The position numbers were made by a program, and so were the translations under genes. From the NCBI GenBank assembly GCA_900540475.1, contig UQGG01000038.1:7867-71866 (forward strand): DNA of 64,000 nucleotides, read 5' to 3'. The notes under the pieces are model-generated. The model made no database searches. It saw only the letters and a list, made by a program, of their open reading frames with translations, and had not been told where the DNA came from. Positions 51,098-61,041 of the stretch are shown one piece after another (positions within the stretch are counted from its first letter, which is position 1; the number at the start of each line of letters is the position of its first letter). Source of the DNA: an uncultured Robinsoniella sp. (lineage in GTDB: Bacteria > Bacillota > Clostridia > Lachnospirales > Lachnospiraceae).

Positions 51098-54000
51098 TTG
51101 AAGGTAAAAGATCCGAATTTTATATGGGAGAAGATCCGCAAATATATGGATGAAGATATCTGGCCTGCCAGATACCGTGAAGTTGTGGAACTGGATGAAT
51201 GGAAATACATAGAACATCATATGGATGAACGCATAAATGATGCCTGTAATATTAATTATGATGACAGCAGCTGGCAGAGTTTCCGGCTATGGGATACCTG
51301 GGGCGGCTATGATAAGGTAGCCTGGTTCCGTACCAGCGTGAAAGTGCCGGAAGTCTTTATGGACGGGCAGACGGCACTAAAGCTCTCGGTTGGTCCCCGG
51401 GACGGTGGAGAATCTACGGCTGAAGTATTGCTGTATATCAACGGAAACCCTGTTCAGGGAATTGATGTCTGGCATGAAGAAGCGCTTCTTGATAAAGCGT
51501 TATTTCAGGATGGGGATACTCTGCATATTGCGCTGAAGGCATGGAGCGGAGTGTTGGTACCGCCCAGAATGCGGACTTTTAAGATTGCGCAGCTGGTAAA
51601 ACTGGATATGCAGTCAGATCGATTTTACTATGTCATAGATACACTGCTGCGCTGTGTGAAGCTTTTGGATGAGGATGACCTGCGAAGGATAAAATTGACC
51701 CAGGTATTAAATGAGACATTTTCTAAAGTGAATTTTCTGGAATATAAAGAAGAGGGCTATTATCAGTCCGTCAGGGAAGCGCTGGCATATGTGCTTGAAC
51801 AGCTGGAGCATTATGCAAAAGTGGAAGAAATAAAACCCACCGTATATGGGGTGGGACATTCCCATATTGATATGGCGTGGTTATGGCGGCTCTGTGCTAC
51901 CAGAGAAAAAGCATCCAGGACTTTTTCCACTGTATTAAATCTGATGAAACAATATCCGGAGTATAGATTTATGCATACATCTCCACAGCTGTATAAGTTT
52001 TTGAAGGAAGATTATCCGGAAATCTATAGTCAGGTGAAAGAAAAAATTGCAGAAGGCCAGTGGGAAATCACGGGTGGAATGTGGGTTGAACCCGACACGA
52101 ATGTACCATCGGGTGAGTCTCTGGTACGGCAGTTTATTTATGGAAAACGATTTATAAAAGAAGAGTTCGGGCAGGAGACGAATCTGGTATGGCTCCCGGA
52201 TGTATTTGGATATTCCGGTGCGCTGCCGCAGATTATGAAAAAAGCAGGAATGAAATACTTTATGACCACCAAGATCAGCTGGAACCAGTATAATCATTTT
52301 CCGTACGATACGTTTAACTGGAAAGGCATAGACGGAACCAGTATCTTTACGCATTTTATAACGACGCCGGAAGATGGTTCCTGGTTCTATACCTATAATG
52401 GGCATATGGACCCGGAAGAAGTAACCGGGGTATGGAAAAATTACAAAGATAAGGATAAAAATGATGAGCTTTTAATAGCCTTTGGATGGGGAGATGGCGG
52501 GGGCGGTCCAACAAGAGAAATGTTGGAGCAAAGCCGTGTCATGAAAAATATCCCCGGTATTCCGAGAGTAGAAATGGATACGGCGGAGCACTATTTTGAG
52601 CGCATTTACGACCATGTGGATCACACTAAGCTGGGTACCTGGGATGGAGAACTCTATTTTGAACTTCATCGGGGGACTTATACCTCACAGGCTGCCAATA
52701 AGAAGTTTAACCGCCAGTCTGAGGTGCTGCTCCACAATATTGAATTCCTGTCCAGCATGTCAGTTATCCTTGGCGCAGCTTCCAGCTATCCCCGGGAGAC
52801 ATTGGATATTCTCTGGGAGAAGGTTTTGCTGAACCAGTTTCACGATATTCTTCCCGGATCATCTATTCGTCAGGTATACGAGGATACCACCAGAGATTAT
52901 CTGGAAATTGCAGATAAGGGCGGGGAGCTTTGCCGGCAGGTTCAGACAGCGCTTATGGCAGCAGTCAGAGTGAATGAGGATTCCATTGCAGTGTATAATA
53001 CAACAGGATTCTTAAGAGACGATATTCTATTCCTGCCTTATGGGGAGCGGTGCAATCCTTCCTCGGAATTTGCGTATGAATCGGTAAAGCTTGAAAGCCA
53101 GAAAACAGAAGAGGGTATGCTGATATATATAAAAGATATTCCTTCCTATGGGTATAAGATGATTCATTATTCTAATCCGCCAAAAGCCAGTCTGAACATT
53201 CAGGCACCCCATCCGGAAGCGCCACCTCTTGTGAAGGTTACGCAGACAAGTATGGAAAATGCTTTTTATCAGATCAAACTGAACGCAAATGGCGAGATTG
53301 CTTATTTATATGATAAAGAGAACAGACGTGAGATCAGCTGCAGCACCCCGATGAATCAGCTGCAGGCATACGAAGACAAGCCCCAGCGTTTCGATGCATG
53401 GGATATTGATGTATATTATAAAGAAAAACCATACGGACCATTTCAGCTTGTAAAAACGGAAGTGGTAGAATCAGGATCACTGAGGGGTGTCTTACGTCAG
53501 GTATGGATATTCAACCGTTCGGTAATAACCCAGGATATGATTTTGTATTCCAACAGCAGAAGAATTGATTTTAAGACAACAGCTGACTGGAAAGAAGAGC
53601 AGGTGCTTCTGAAGGTATATTTTCCTGTGGATGTGCACTGTGAAGAGGCAGCGTATGAGATTCAGTTTGGTAATATAAAGCGTCCTACCCATACAAATAA
53701 TGAATGGGATTTTGCGAAGTTTGAAGTATGCGGACATCGGTGGGCAGATTTGTCTGAAGGAAATTATGGCGTATCCATTATGAACGATTGTAAATACGGT
53801 TATGATATCCATGGGAATATACTGGGACTTACCCTGATTAAATCAGCGATACGGCCGGATGAGACTGCGGACCGGAAGATTCATGAATTTACCTATTCCC
53901 TGTATCCCCACGGCGGAAGTGTTACCGATTGTGAGGTACAAAAAGAAGCTATGATGCTGAATATGCCTTTGCTTTACACTTATGTCGAAAAGCTGGAAAG

Positions 54001-54316
54001 TGATAAGTGCGGTGCTGCATCCGGGGAGGGAGTGACCGAGACATCCTACTCCCTGTTAGAGACTGACTGCAGCCACATTGTGATCGATACGGTTAAAAAG
54101 GCGGAAGCAGAAGAGGCTTATATTGTCCGTTTATATGAATTTAAAAATGCAAAAGAGCCGGGTATCAGACTGAAGTTTCATTTCCCGGTGAAGCGGGTGC
54201 TGGAAACCAATCTCTGTGAGGAAGAGATGCAGGAGCTGAAGGTGAATGACGAAGAAATTGAATTTGAGATCGGGTGTTTTGAAATAAAGACATTTAAGAT
54301 TTATACCTGGGTTTGA
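51098..54316 (+). CDS. Alpha-mannosidase-type glycoside hydrolase family 38 (1072 residues)
   Basis: This long GH38 enzyme has an N-terminal accessory region of about 240 residues, a beta-sandwich-like part with WDTWGGYDKVAWFRTSV. The catalytic domain has VYGVGHSHIDMAWLWRL with the zinc His-x-Asp, GGMWVEPDTNVPSGESLVRQ, WLPDVFGYSGALPQIMKKAG with the nucleophile Asp, and FGWGDGGGGPTREML. A long C-terminal beta-rich region follows. The layout matches cytosolic bacterial and eukaryotic 1,000-residue GH38 enzymes. I chose the TTG at 51098, with AGGAGG 7 bases upstream; a GTG at 51047 has no such site. There is no signal peptide. Together with the 816-residue GH38 it would trim differently linked alpha-mannose residues. 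Confidence 0.92.
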   Translation: MKVKDPNFIWEKIRKYMDEDIWPARYREVVELDEWKYIEHHMDERINDACNINYDDSSWQSFRLWDTWGGYDKVAWFRTSVKVPEVFMDGQTALKLSVGPRDGGESTAEVLLYINGNPVQGIDVWHEEALLDKALFQDGDTLHIALKAWSGVLVPPRMRTFKIAQLVKLDMQSDRFYYVIDTLLRCVKLLDEDDLRRIKLTQVLNETFSKVNFLEYKEEGYYQSVREALAYVLEQLEHYAKVEEIKPTVYGVGHSHIDMAWLWRLCATREKASRTFSTVLNLMKQYPEYRFMHTSPQLYKFLKEDYPEIYSQVKEKIAEGQWEITGGMWVEPDTNVPSGESLVRQFIYGKRFIKEEFGQETNLVWLPDVFGYSGALPQIMKKAGMKYFMTTKISWNQYNHFPYDTFNWKGIDGTSIFTHFITTPEDGSWFYTYNGHMDPEEVTGVWKNYKDKDKNDELLIAFGWGDGGGGPTREMLEQSRVMKNIPGIPRVEMDTAEHYFERIYDHVDHTKLGTWDGELYFELHRGTYTSQAANKKFNRQSEVLLHNIEFLSSMSVILGAASSYPRETLDILWEKVLLNQFHDILPGSSIRQVYEDTTRDYLEIADKGGELCRQVQTALMAAVRVNEDSIAVYNTTGFLRDDILFLPYGERCNPSSEFAYESVKLESQKTEEGMLIYIKDIPSYGYKMIHYSNPPKASLNIQAPHPEAPPLVKVTQTSMENAFYQIKLNANGEIAYLYDKENRREISCSTPMNQLQAYEDKPQRFDAWDIDVYYKEKPYGPFQLVKTEVVESGSLRGVLRQVWIFNRSVITQDMILYSNSRRIDFKTTADWKEEQVLLKVYFPVDVHCEEAAYEIQFGNIKRPTHTNNEWDFAKFEVCGHRWADLSEGNYGVSIMNDCKYGYDIHGNILGLTLIKSAIRPDETADRKIHEFTYSLYPHGGSVTDCEVQKEAMMLNMPLLYTYVEKLESDKCGAASGEGVTETSYSLLETDCSHIVIDTVKKAEAEEAYIVRLYEFKNAKEPGIRLKFHFPVKRVLETNLCEEEMQELKVNDEEIEFEIGCFEIKTFKIYTWV

Positions 54317-54374
54317 TCATTCATTGCAGAGCAATTTTAAACACGAGCAGGAAGAAAGAAGAGGATTCTACAGA

Positions 54375-55514
54375 ATGAGTAAAGAATATATGAGCAGCCG
54401 TCAAAGAGTGTTGAATGCCATTGAACACAAACCGGTAGACCGGATGCCAATTGATCTGGGTGTACATTTTTCAACCGGAATTTCAGCATATGCTTATTAT
54501 GAACTAAGAAAATATTTAGGACTGTCTGTTGACCGGATTGAAATGATTGACTGCCAACAGGGACTTGCCAGAGTGGATACGGATGTACTGGACAGATTTC
54601 ATATAGATACCATGCTGTTAAACCCACCATGGGAAAAGACCCATAAATGGAATCCCAGGGGGACATATGAGTTTTTGGTACCGGATAGTTTCCAGCCTGC
54701 CAGACAGCCAGACGGGGGATATCGGATCAGTTCTCCCCAGGGTGAAATGTATATGCCGGCTGGAGGGTATTTTTTCGATGGGATCTGGCCTGATTTTTAT
54801 GGTTTTTCAGATGAGGCGGAAAAATGGGAAATGTTTGGCAGGAGAGCAGAAGAAATATATAAAGAAACGGATAAATTCACGATGGTTATGGGATACGGTG
54901 CGTTTTTCCATGGCTTGGAGTTTGCCTGTGAGATGTTATTGGACCCGGATTCCTGCAAGTACCAGAACGAGACCCAGCTGGGTAAAAATATAGCTAAATT
55001 TGACCGCATGAACCGGCGATTTGGAAAATATATTCAGGCATTAGAGGTAAACAGTGATTTGGGTATGCAGAATGCACCGATGTGTTCACCGGAAAGTTAT
55101 GAAGAGTGCTGCCTGCCCTATTTGAAAGCCTTTTGCAGCCATGTACATGAAAATAGTGATATTAAAATTTTCCTCCATTCCTGCGGCTCCATTGATGCAT
55201 TGCTGCCGGACATTATTGAAGCGGGTGTGGATATCGTCAATCCGGTTCAGATCTCTGCAGACAATATGGAGCCGTCGCATTTAAAAGAGGCATATGGAGA
55301 TTCTATTTGTTTCTGGGGCGGAGGATGTGATACCCAGAGTGTGCTGTGGCAGGGGACGCCGGAGGAAGTCTCCGCTCATGTGAAAAAGAATATTGAAATA
55401 TTTTCAAAAGACAGCGGATTCGTATTTAACCAGGTACATAATATCATGGGAAATGTTCCGCCGGAAAATATAGTTGCTATGTTTGATACAGCATATAAAT
55501 GTGTTCAAAGCTGA
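54375..55514 (+). CDS. Uroporphyrinogen decarboxylase / MtaA-like family protein
   Basis: The 379-residue protein has the URO-D/CmuA/MtaA fold, not a heme-pathway enzyme by context. It starts SSRQRVLNAIEHKPVDRMPI and has NSDLGMQNAPMCSPESYEEC. FLHSCGSIDALLPDIIEAGV contains His-x-Cys, and FWGGGCDTQSVL contains a further Cys; this resembles the zinc site of MtaA-type methylcobamide methyltransferases. Such genes recur in clostridial sugar operons without a known job. A role in removing methyl groups from O-methylated sugars or in cobamide-linked transfer is possible, but no corrinoid protein is present. The ATG at 54375 has GAGG about 10 bases upstream. Confidence 0.85.
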   Translation: MSKEYMSSRQRVLNAIEHKPVDRMPIDLGVHFSTGISAYAYYELRKYLGLSVDRIEMIDCQQGLARVDTDVLDRFHIDTMLLNPPWEKTHKWNPRGTYEFLVPDSFQPARQPDGGYRISSPQGEMYMPAGGYFFDGIWPDFYGFSDEAEKWEMFGRRAEEIYKETDKFTMVMGYGAFFHGLEFACEMLLDPDSCKYQNETQLGKNIAKFDRMNRRFGKYIQALEVNSDLGMQNAPMCSPESYEECCLPYLKAFCSHVHENSDIKIFLHSCGSIDALLPDIIEAGVDIVNPVQISADNMEPSHLKEAYGDSICFWGGGCDTQSVLWQGTPEEVSAHVKKNIEIFSKDSGFVFNQVHNIMGNVPPENIVAMFDTAYKCVQS

Positions 55515-55580
55515 CACTGATTCAGGAACAGCAGATCTGTAGAGTGTTTGTAAATTGCATAAGAATAAGAGGAGGGTCAG

Positions 55581-58382
55581 ATGGAAATATCATTATCGAA
55601 TCTGAACTGGCAGGTAAAAGGATATTGGCCATATGTTCCGATTAAAGAGAAAAGCATGGAAACAGGCCAGACACTTCATGGTGTAACACCATGGATCAAA
55701 GCAAAAGTCCCGGGAGGCGTTCATTATGATTTATGGAAAGCAGGATACATCGAGAATCCCTACTATGCAAGAAACAGTCTGAATTGCGAATGGGTTGAAA
55801 ACCGCTGGTGGATGTACCGCACGGAGTTTGCAGGACAAATGGGCTCGGTGGATTTGACTGGAGAACGGGTATTTCTGGTGTTTAAAGGTCTGGATTATGA
55901 AGCGATGATCTATGTCAACGATGAACTGCTGGATACCCATAAAGGGATGTATGAACATAAACGGATTGATCTTACCGGGAAAATAAAAGAAACAAACAAA
56001 CTGGTTGTCATATTCAAAGGGATTCCAGCCGAGATGGGGCAGATCGGTTATACCTCCGCTACCTCTACCCAGAAGAGCAGATTTAATTATAAGTGGGATT
56101 TTTCCACGCATCTGGTCAATATCGGTTTCTGGCAGGATGTGGTTCTGGATATCATGGAAGAAGCCAGAATAGAAGATTTGTTCATCCATACAGACGTGGA
56201 AGAGAACAAAGGAATGATCCATATATCAGGAATGGTTTGTGACAGGAGAAACGGTGAAGATTTGCAGAAGCTCTCTGTGCAAGTCTCGATCGGTCATCCC
56301 CGGAACAAAAGCAGCAGGGATGTAAGATGGATACGGAATTGTCAGGATCAAATGTCTGGGGTGATGCCGGCAGATGGTTTTTGGGAAGAAGTACGGGAAG
56401 ACCCCTTTGTAAGAGTGGAGGAAGCCGAACTGAATCCCGATGGAAGTTTCGATAAGGCCATTGTGGTTTTAAACCCACAGTTATGGTATCCTAATGGTGA
56501 TGGTGAACAGCCGCTTTATCCGGTTACCAGCAGTATCTCAAGTGGCAGTATAAGCTTATATAAGGATACAAAATACGTGGGAATCCGTTCCTTCTCTTAT
56601 GCACATAATGAAAGAGAACATGCCGGTGCATTGCCCTATACATTTGTGGTAAATGGTAAAAAAACATTTGTAAAAGGAGTCAATATTACCCCGCTGGATC
56701 ACATTTACGGAAATGTAACCAAAGAGCAATATGCATATTTCATTACAGCGATGGTAAATGCAGGAGTAAACCTGGTTCGTGTATGGGGCGGCGGTCTGAT
56801 AGAGAAGGAGATATTCTACGATCTCTGTGATGAAAACGGCATCTTGATCTGGCAGGAATTTATCCAGTCCAGTTCCGGGATTGATAACAAGCCCTGTGAG
56901 GAAGAAGCCTTTCTCAAGCTTCTGGAAGCAAATGCAAAATCGGCGGTACTGGAGAAGCGCAATCATACTGCACTTATGGTATACAGCGGCGGGAATGAAC
57001 TGATGGAAGAAGCAGACAGACCGGTTTCTGATGATAATAAAAATATAACGCTGTTAAAATCCATCGTTGATACTTATGACGGTACCCGGATGTTTCTGCC
57101 TACCTCTGCATCGGGGCCCCGGGAATTTATCACCAGAGAAAAAGGTGTCAGTCATGATGTGCATGGAAACTGGAGATATGAAGGAAATCCCCAGCATTAT
57201 GAGTTATATGGACAGTCCGATAATTTGTTTCACAGCGAATTTGGGATGGACGGTACCAGCAGTGTGAAAAGTCTGGAAAAGTTTTTGCCCGAAGGATCCA
57301 GAAAACCCACGCTTATGTCCGGTGATTTGAACTGGCAGCACCACGGTGAGTGGTGGGGGACGTATCTGCGTGATGTGGAAATGTTCGGAGCCATAGCAAA
57401 ATCAGAAGAGAAGCTGATGCTGTTTACGAAATGCAGCCAGTTTATGCAGTCTGAAGGACTTCGCTTTATGATTGAAGCAGACCGAAGACGTGCTTTTCAA
57501 AACAGCGGTACGATTATCTGGCAGCTAAATGAGCCTTGGCCTAATGCCTCCTGTACAAACCTGATCGACTATTTCGGGGAAACCAAATCTGCGTATTATC
57601 AGGTAAAACGGGCTTATGAAAGACAGCACATATCTATGACGTATCAGAAACTGAATTATGCTCCGGAAGAAGAAATCATAGAGGATATCGTGGTATCAAA
57701 TTCCGGGGAAGGTTTTTCTGCTGAGGCGGAAGTGCTGGTACGTTCAATATCCGGGGAAGTGATGTCCAGAATGATCTTGAAAGGAAATATTCTGAAAAAC
57801 GGTTCCACTGTTTTGGGAAAAGCAGTATTTCACGCGCCAAAGGATCGGGGAATATTCTTTGTAACCGTTAAGCTGCAAAAGAGCTGCAGGTGCTTATCGG
57901 AAAATACCTATACTTTTAGCAGCCTGGAAAAAGAGATATTAAAGCCTCTGCGATACTCCGGGGGAAAGGTTGAATTGCTTTATTCTGAAGATACAATGCT
58001 GCCAGAGGGCAGATTAGAAAAGACGCTTGTTTTAAAAAATACCGGAACGGGAGCGGCAGCAGAGGTTGGAATAGAGCTGGTCACAGATGATTATTATCTC
58101 TTGGGTACAGACAATTATGTACTGCTGTTTCCAGGGGAAGAACGAAAAATACAATTTTTGCTGATCCCAAAGACTGCCGGAACTTTTTTAGAAGTGGAAA
58201 ACCAGAATGTGAATGAGGATGGGGTGACGGCAATGCAGAAGGAGCCGATAACATCGCATAAAGCGTTTTCAGATCCATTTGGGAAAGGGGTAGAAGATGA
58301 AACAGGGTATAAAAAATATACAATTAAAAATTCGATGCCAGAAATCCGGAGAACATATCTGGCAGAATACCGGCAAGATTGA
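55581..58382 (+). CDS. Beta-mannosidase-like glycoside hydrolase family 2
   Basis: The 933-residue protein has the GH2 domain order: an N-terminal jelly roll (SNLNWQVKGYWPYVPI; VPGGVHYDLWKAGYIENPYY; NRWWMYRTEF), an immunoglobulin-like domain and a barrel. LVRVWGGGLIEKEIFYDLCD is followed by the acid/base Glu in YSGGNELME and the nucleophile Glu in FHSEFGMDG. A C-terminal beta-sandwich follows. The N-terminal sequence is closest to beta-mannosidases. There is no signal peptide. It would release beta-linked mannose, for example from the Man-beta-1,4-GlcNAc core of N-glycans after alpha-mannose trimming. The ATG at 55581 has GGAGGG upstream. Its last 86 bases overlap the next gene. Confidence 0.9.
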   Translation: MEISLSNLNWQVKGYWPYVPIKEKSMETGQTLHGVTPWIKAKVPGGVHYDLWKAGYIENPYYARNSLNCEWVENRWWMYRTEFAGQMGSVDLTGERVFLVFKGLDYEAMIYVNDELLDTHKGMYEHKRIDLTGKIKETNKLVVIFKGIPAEMGQIGYTSATSTQKSRFNYKWDFSTHLVNIGFWQDVVLDIMEEARIEDLFIHTDVEENKGMIHISGMVCDRRNGEDLQKLSVQVSIGHPRNKSSRDVRWIRNCQDQMSGVMPADGFWEEVREDPFVRVEEAELNPDGSFDKAIVVLNPQLWYPNGDGEQPLYPVTSSISSGSISLYKDTKYVGIRSFSYAHNEREHAGALPYTFVVNGKKTFVKGVNITPLDHIYGNVTKEQYAYFITAMVNAGVNLVRVWGGGLIEKEIFYDLCDENGILIWQEFIQSSSGIDNKPCEEEAFLKLLEANAKSAVLEKRNHTALMVYSGGNELMEEADRPVSDDNKNITLLKSIVDTYDGTRMFLPTSASGPREFITREKGVSHDVHGNWRYEGNPQHYELYGQSDNLFHSEFGMDGTSSVKSLEKFLPEGSRKPTLMSGDLNWQHHGEWWGTYLRDVEMFGAIAKSEEKLMLFTKCSQFMQSEGLRFMIEADRRRAFQNSGTIIWQLNEPWPNASCTNLIDYFGETKSAYYQVKRAYERQHISMTYQKLNYAPEEEIIEDIVVSNSGEGFSAEAEVLVRSISGEVMSRMILKGNILKNGSTVLGKAVFHAPKDRGIFFVTVKLQKSCRCLSENTYTFSSLEKEILKPLRYSGGKVELLYSEDTMLPEGRLEKTLVLKNTGTGAAAEVGIELVTDDYYLLGTDNYVLLFPGEERKIQFLLIPKTAGTFLEVENQNVNEDGVTAMQKEPITSHKAFSDPFGKGVEDETGYKKYTIKNSMPEIRRTYLAEYRQD

Positions 58383-60405
58383 CCGGGGTGGAGAAGCAAG
58401 TTATCTGTTTGAAAATGATAAGGGAAAAGCAGAAGTAGCCATAAGCAGAGCAGGGGGAATTTTATCGGGTTTTCTAAAACTGGAACTGGTGAATCAGCCT
58501 TTTCGGGAAAATGATAATCTGGATCTCAAAGAACCTGTTGCATTGGAAATAGAATTGAATCAGAATCCCAAGGCGGTCACTGCCATTTATCTGCATCGTG
58601 ACTGGTGGACCAGACCGGAATTTACAGATGATTTAGGTAAAATTCCGGACAGAACCCAATCCCTGTATATGGATTATGAAGATGGTGCAGGATATCTGCT
58701 GCCTCTGTCTGGAAAACATTTCAAAACATATGCAAAAGGGGAAAAGGAAGGTATTCTGACATTGACGCTCACCGCCTATATGGGTGGTATAAATCGTCTC
58801 TGTGAACCTGTCTTTCTCATGGCAGAAGGAAACGATCTGTATTCTGCGATAAACAGTGTATTCAGTACGGCGATACAAATAAAAGGACTGCCGGGTAAAG
58901 ATAAAAAGGATTATCCGGACATGTTCGAGTATCTGGGATGGTGCAGCTGGGATGCTTTCTACACGGATATTTCGGAAAAGAAAGTGAAGGAAAAGGCAAA
59001 AGAGTTAAAGGATAAAAATGTTCCTGCAAGATGGATGCTGATGGACGATGGCTGGCTGTCGGTTCACGACCAGCGTCTTTACAGTTTTTCGCCGGAAAAG
59101 GAAAAGTTTCCCCGGGGATTTTTAGAAATGACTGCTGATATTAAAAAAGATACCGATATAAAATGGTTTGGCGTCTGGCACGCCTTTGGCGGTTACTGGG
59201 GCGGCATCGAGCCTGAAAGCCTTTTAGCGGAGAAAGAAAAAGAAAATCTGTATGATACGGTAAATGGGAAGCTGCTGCCTTATCCGGAAGCGCAGCGGGG
59301 ATATGGTTTCTTCCGGGACTGGTATGAACAGCTTCGCAGGGACGGTATCGATTTTGTAAAAGTAGACGGCCAAAGTGCTGTAAAGAATTATTATGAGAAC
59401 AGCAAACCGGTTCCTCTGGCAGCGGAGCAGACGCATATGGCTCTGGAAGGAGCAGCGGCAGCTTATATGGGCGGCAGACTGATTAACTGCATGGGCATGG
59501 CGATGGAAAATATCTTAGGACGCCAGGGATCTGCCATTTCCCGCAACAGCGATGATTTTGTTCCGGACCAGGCTGATGGATTTAAGGAACATCTTCTGCA
59601 AAATGCCTACAATGCTTTGTATCACGATGAATTATATTTTCTGGATTGGGATATGTTCTGGACTTCCCACAAAGATGCAGGAAAACATGGTTTATTAAGG
59701 GCGATCAGCGGTGGACCCATATATTTCAGCGACCGCATTGGGGAGACAGATGCAGAAGCAGTGCAGCCATTAGTGTATCGGGATGGCAGGATATTAAGGA
59801 TGGATCGTGGAGCAAAGCCATCGCAGGATTGTATTTTTACAGACCCGCGAAAGGAAGGATTTTGTAAACTTACCAATGTTGCAGGCTGCGGAGAAAGTCA
59901 TAAAGCTGGGGTAGTGGCAGCCTTTAATATCAGTCCGAGTCTGCAAAAAGGCACCATTTCACCGGCAGATATTTATGATCTGGAAGGAGAACGGTTCCTG
60001 GTATATGACTACTTCAAAGAAGAAGCCATGGTAATGGACCATGAGCAGAAAGCAGAAATATCCGTGGAAGCAGATGGAGTGGCATTTTACCTGATTCTGC
60101 CTTATCAGGAGGATGTGATCTTCTGTGGTTTGCTGGATAAATATATCAGTTTTCACCCCATCATGGAAGTAAAGCATGAGTCAAATATGACAATGGCAAT
60201 TTTAAGACAGGGCGGAAAGGCAGCATTTTTTTCAAAGAAGAATGTATGCAAGGTACTTGTCAATGGAAAAGACGTGGCGCCTCTTCTGGATCGTAAGGGC
60301 TATCTATATCAGATAGATTGTATGCAGGAAGCAGGGACTGTGGTTTTAATGATTGAAACAGAGGATGATACCACACCCTGTACTTGGGAAAATGGAGGAA
60401 TTTAG
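58297..60405 (+). CDS. GH36 raffinose-synthase/Sip1-type alpha-galactosidase-like enzyme
   Basis: The 702-residue protein has the GH36 barrel of the raffinose-synthase/Sip1 branch: YLGWCSWDAFYTDISEKKV, RWMLMDDGWLSVHDQ, KWFGVWHAFGGYWGG, the nucleophile Asp in DFVKVDGQSAV and the acid/base Asp in ISRNSDDFVP. Bacterial members usually hydrolyse alpha-galactosides or related alpha-GalNAc/alpha-linked sugars. It differs clearly from the GH36 at 32753. The ATG at 58297 lies inside the GH2 gene, with AAGGGG about 8 bases upstream, giving an unusual 86-base overlap in another frame. I see no better downstream start. Its stop overlaps the GTG of the next gene. Confidence 0.85.
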   Translation: MKQGIKNIQLKIRCQKSGEHIWQNTGKIDRGGEASYLFENDKGKAEVAISRAGGILSGFLKLELVNQPFRENDNLDLKEPVALEIELNQNPKAVTAIYLHRDWWTRPEFTDDLGKIPDRTQSLYMDYEDGAGYLLPLSGKHFKTYAKGEKEGILTLTLTAYMGGINRLCEPVFLMAEGNDLYSAINSVFSTAIQIKGLPGKDKKDYPDMFEYLGWCSWDAFYTDISEKKVKEKAKELKDKNVPARWMLMDDGWLSVHDQRLYSFSPEKEKFPRGFLEMTADIKKDTDIKWFGVWHAFGGYWGGIEPESLLAEKEKENLYDTVNGKLLPYPEAQRGYGFFRDWYEQLRRDGIDFVKVDGQSAVKNYYENSKPVPLAAEQTHMALEGAAAAYMGGRLINCMGMAMENILGRQGSAISRNSDDFVPDQADGFKEHLLQNAYNALYHDELYFLDWDMFWTSHKDAGKHGLLRAISGGPIYFSDRIGETDAEAVQPLVYRDGRILRMDRGAKPSQDCIFTDPRKEGFCKLTNVAGCGESHKAGVVAAFNISPSLQKGTISPADIYDLEGERFLVYDYFKEEAMVMDHEQKAEISVEADGVAFYLILPYQEDVIFCGLLDKYISFHPIMEVKHESNMTMAILRQGGKAAFFSKKNVCKVLVNGKDVAPLLDRKGYLYQIDCMQEAGTVVLMIETEDDTTPCTWENGGI

Positions 60406-61004
60406 TGTATTCGAAAGAAAGAAAAACGATGACTGACATCTGCCATCTGCTTTATCAGCGGCAATTAGTAACCGCTTGTGACGGCAATATCAGTATGAAG
60501 GTGTCCAAAGACCACATATTACTGACACCGTCCGGTAAGAACAAAGGCTTTTTACTGCCGGAAAATATACTGGTACTGGATCTTTTGGGAAATACCGTGG
60601 AAGGAAACGGCAGAGCCTCCAAGGAATATCCGATGCATCAATTAATCTATCAGATGAGACCGGATGTCAATGCGGTGATCCATACACATCCGGTATATGC
60701 AACTGCATTTGCTCTTGCAGGATTAAATATTCCGGATAATTATCTGATTGAAACCACAATGATGCTGCCGGATATTGCATTGGCTGATTATGCCCCTCCC
60801 GGTACACAGGCTCTGGCTAGTGCAGTCAAACCCCATGTAACAGAATCCAATGCGATTCTGCTAAAAAACCATGGTGCATTAACTTATGGGAAAGATATGA
60901 TAGATGCTTATAATAAAATGGAAGTATTAGAAAGTATAGCTAAGACAATAATTATGTCTAAAATTCTGGGGGAGCCCCAGGTTATTCCAAATAAAGGATT
61001 GTAG
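60405..61004 (+). CDS. Class II aldolase/adducin family protein (L-fuculose-phosphate aldolase-like)
   Basis: The 199-residue protein has the class II aldolase/adducin motifs: VTACDGNISMKVSKDHILLT, TPSGKNKGFL, the zinc-binding HTHPVYATAFA and NHGALTYGKD. Relatives cleave L-fuculose 1-phosphate or L-ribulose phosphates, or decarboxylate 3-oxo-tetronate 4-phosphates (OtnC). The last option fits the four-carbon acid sugar kinase in the same operon. The start is GTG at 60405, with a perfect GGAGG 6 bases upstream and a one-base overlap with the previous stop; an internal ATG at 60429 is an alternative. It is the second aldolase type in this operon. Confidence 0.86.
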   Translation: MYSKERKTMTDICHLLYQRQLVTACDGNISMKVSKDHILLTPSGKNKGFLLPENILVLDLLGNTVEGNGRASKEYPMHQLIYQMRPDVNAVIHTHPVYATAFALAGLNIPDNYLIETTMMLPDIALADYAPPGTQALASAVKPHVTESNAILLKNHGALTYGKDMIDAYNKMEVLESIAKTIIMSKILGEPQVIPNKGL

Positions 61005-61041
61005 TATAGCAGTCTGTCTGCTATCGCAATAGGTACAAACT

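Noticed and set aside
54375..55514. Heme biosynthesis hemE
   Set aside because: The URO-D fold is clear, but the His-x-Cys motif and the setting among glycosidase genes fit the MtaA-like branch; no other heme genes are present.
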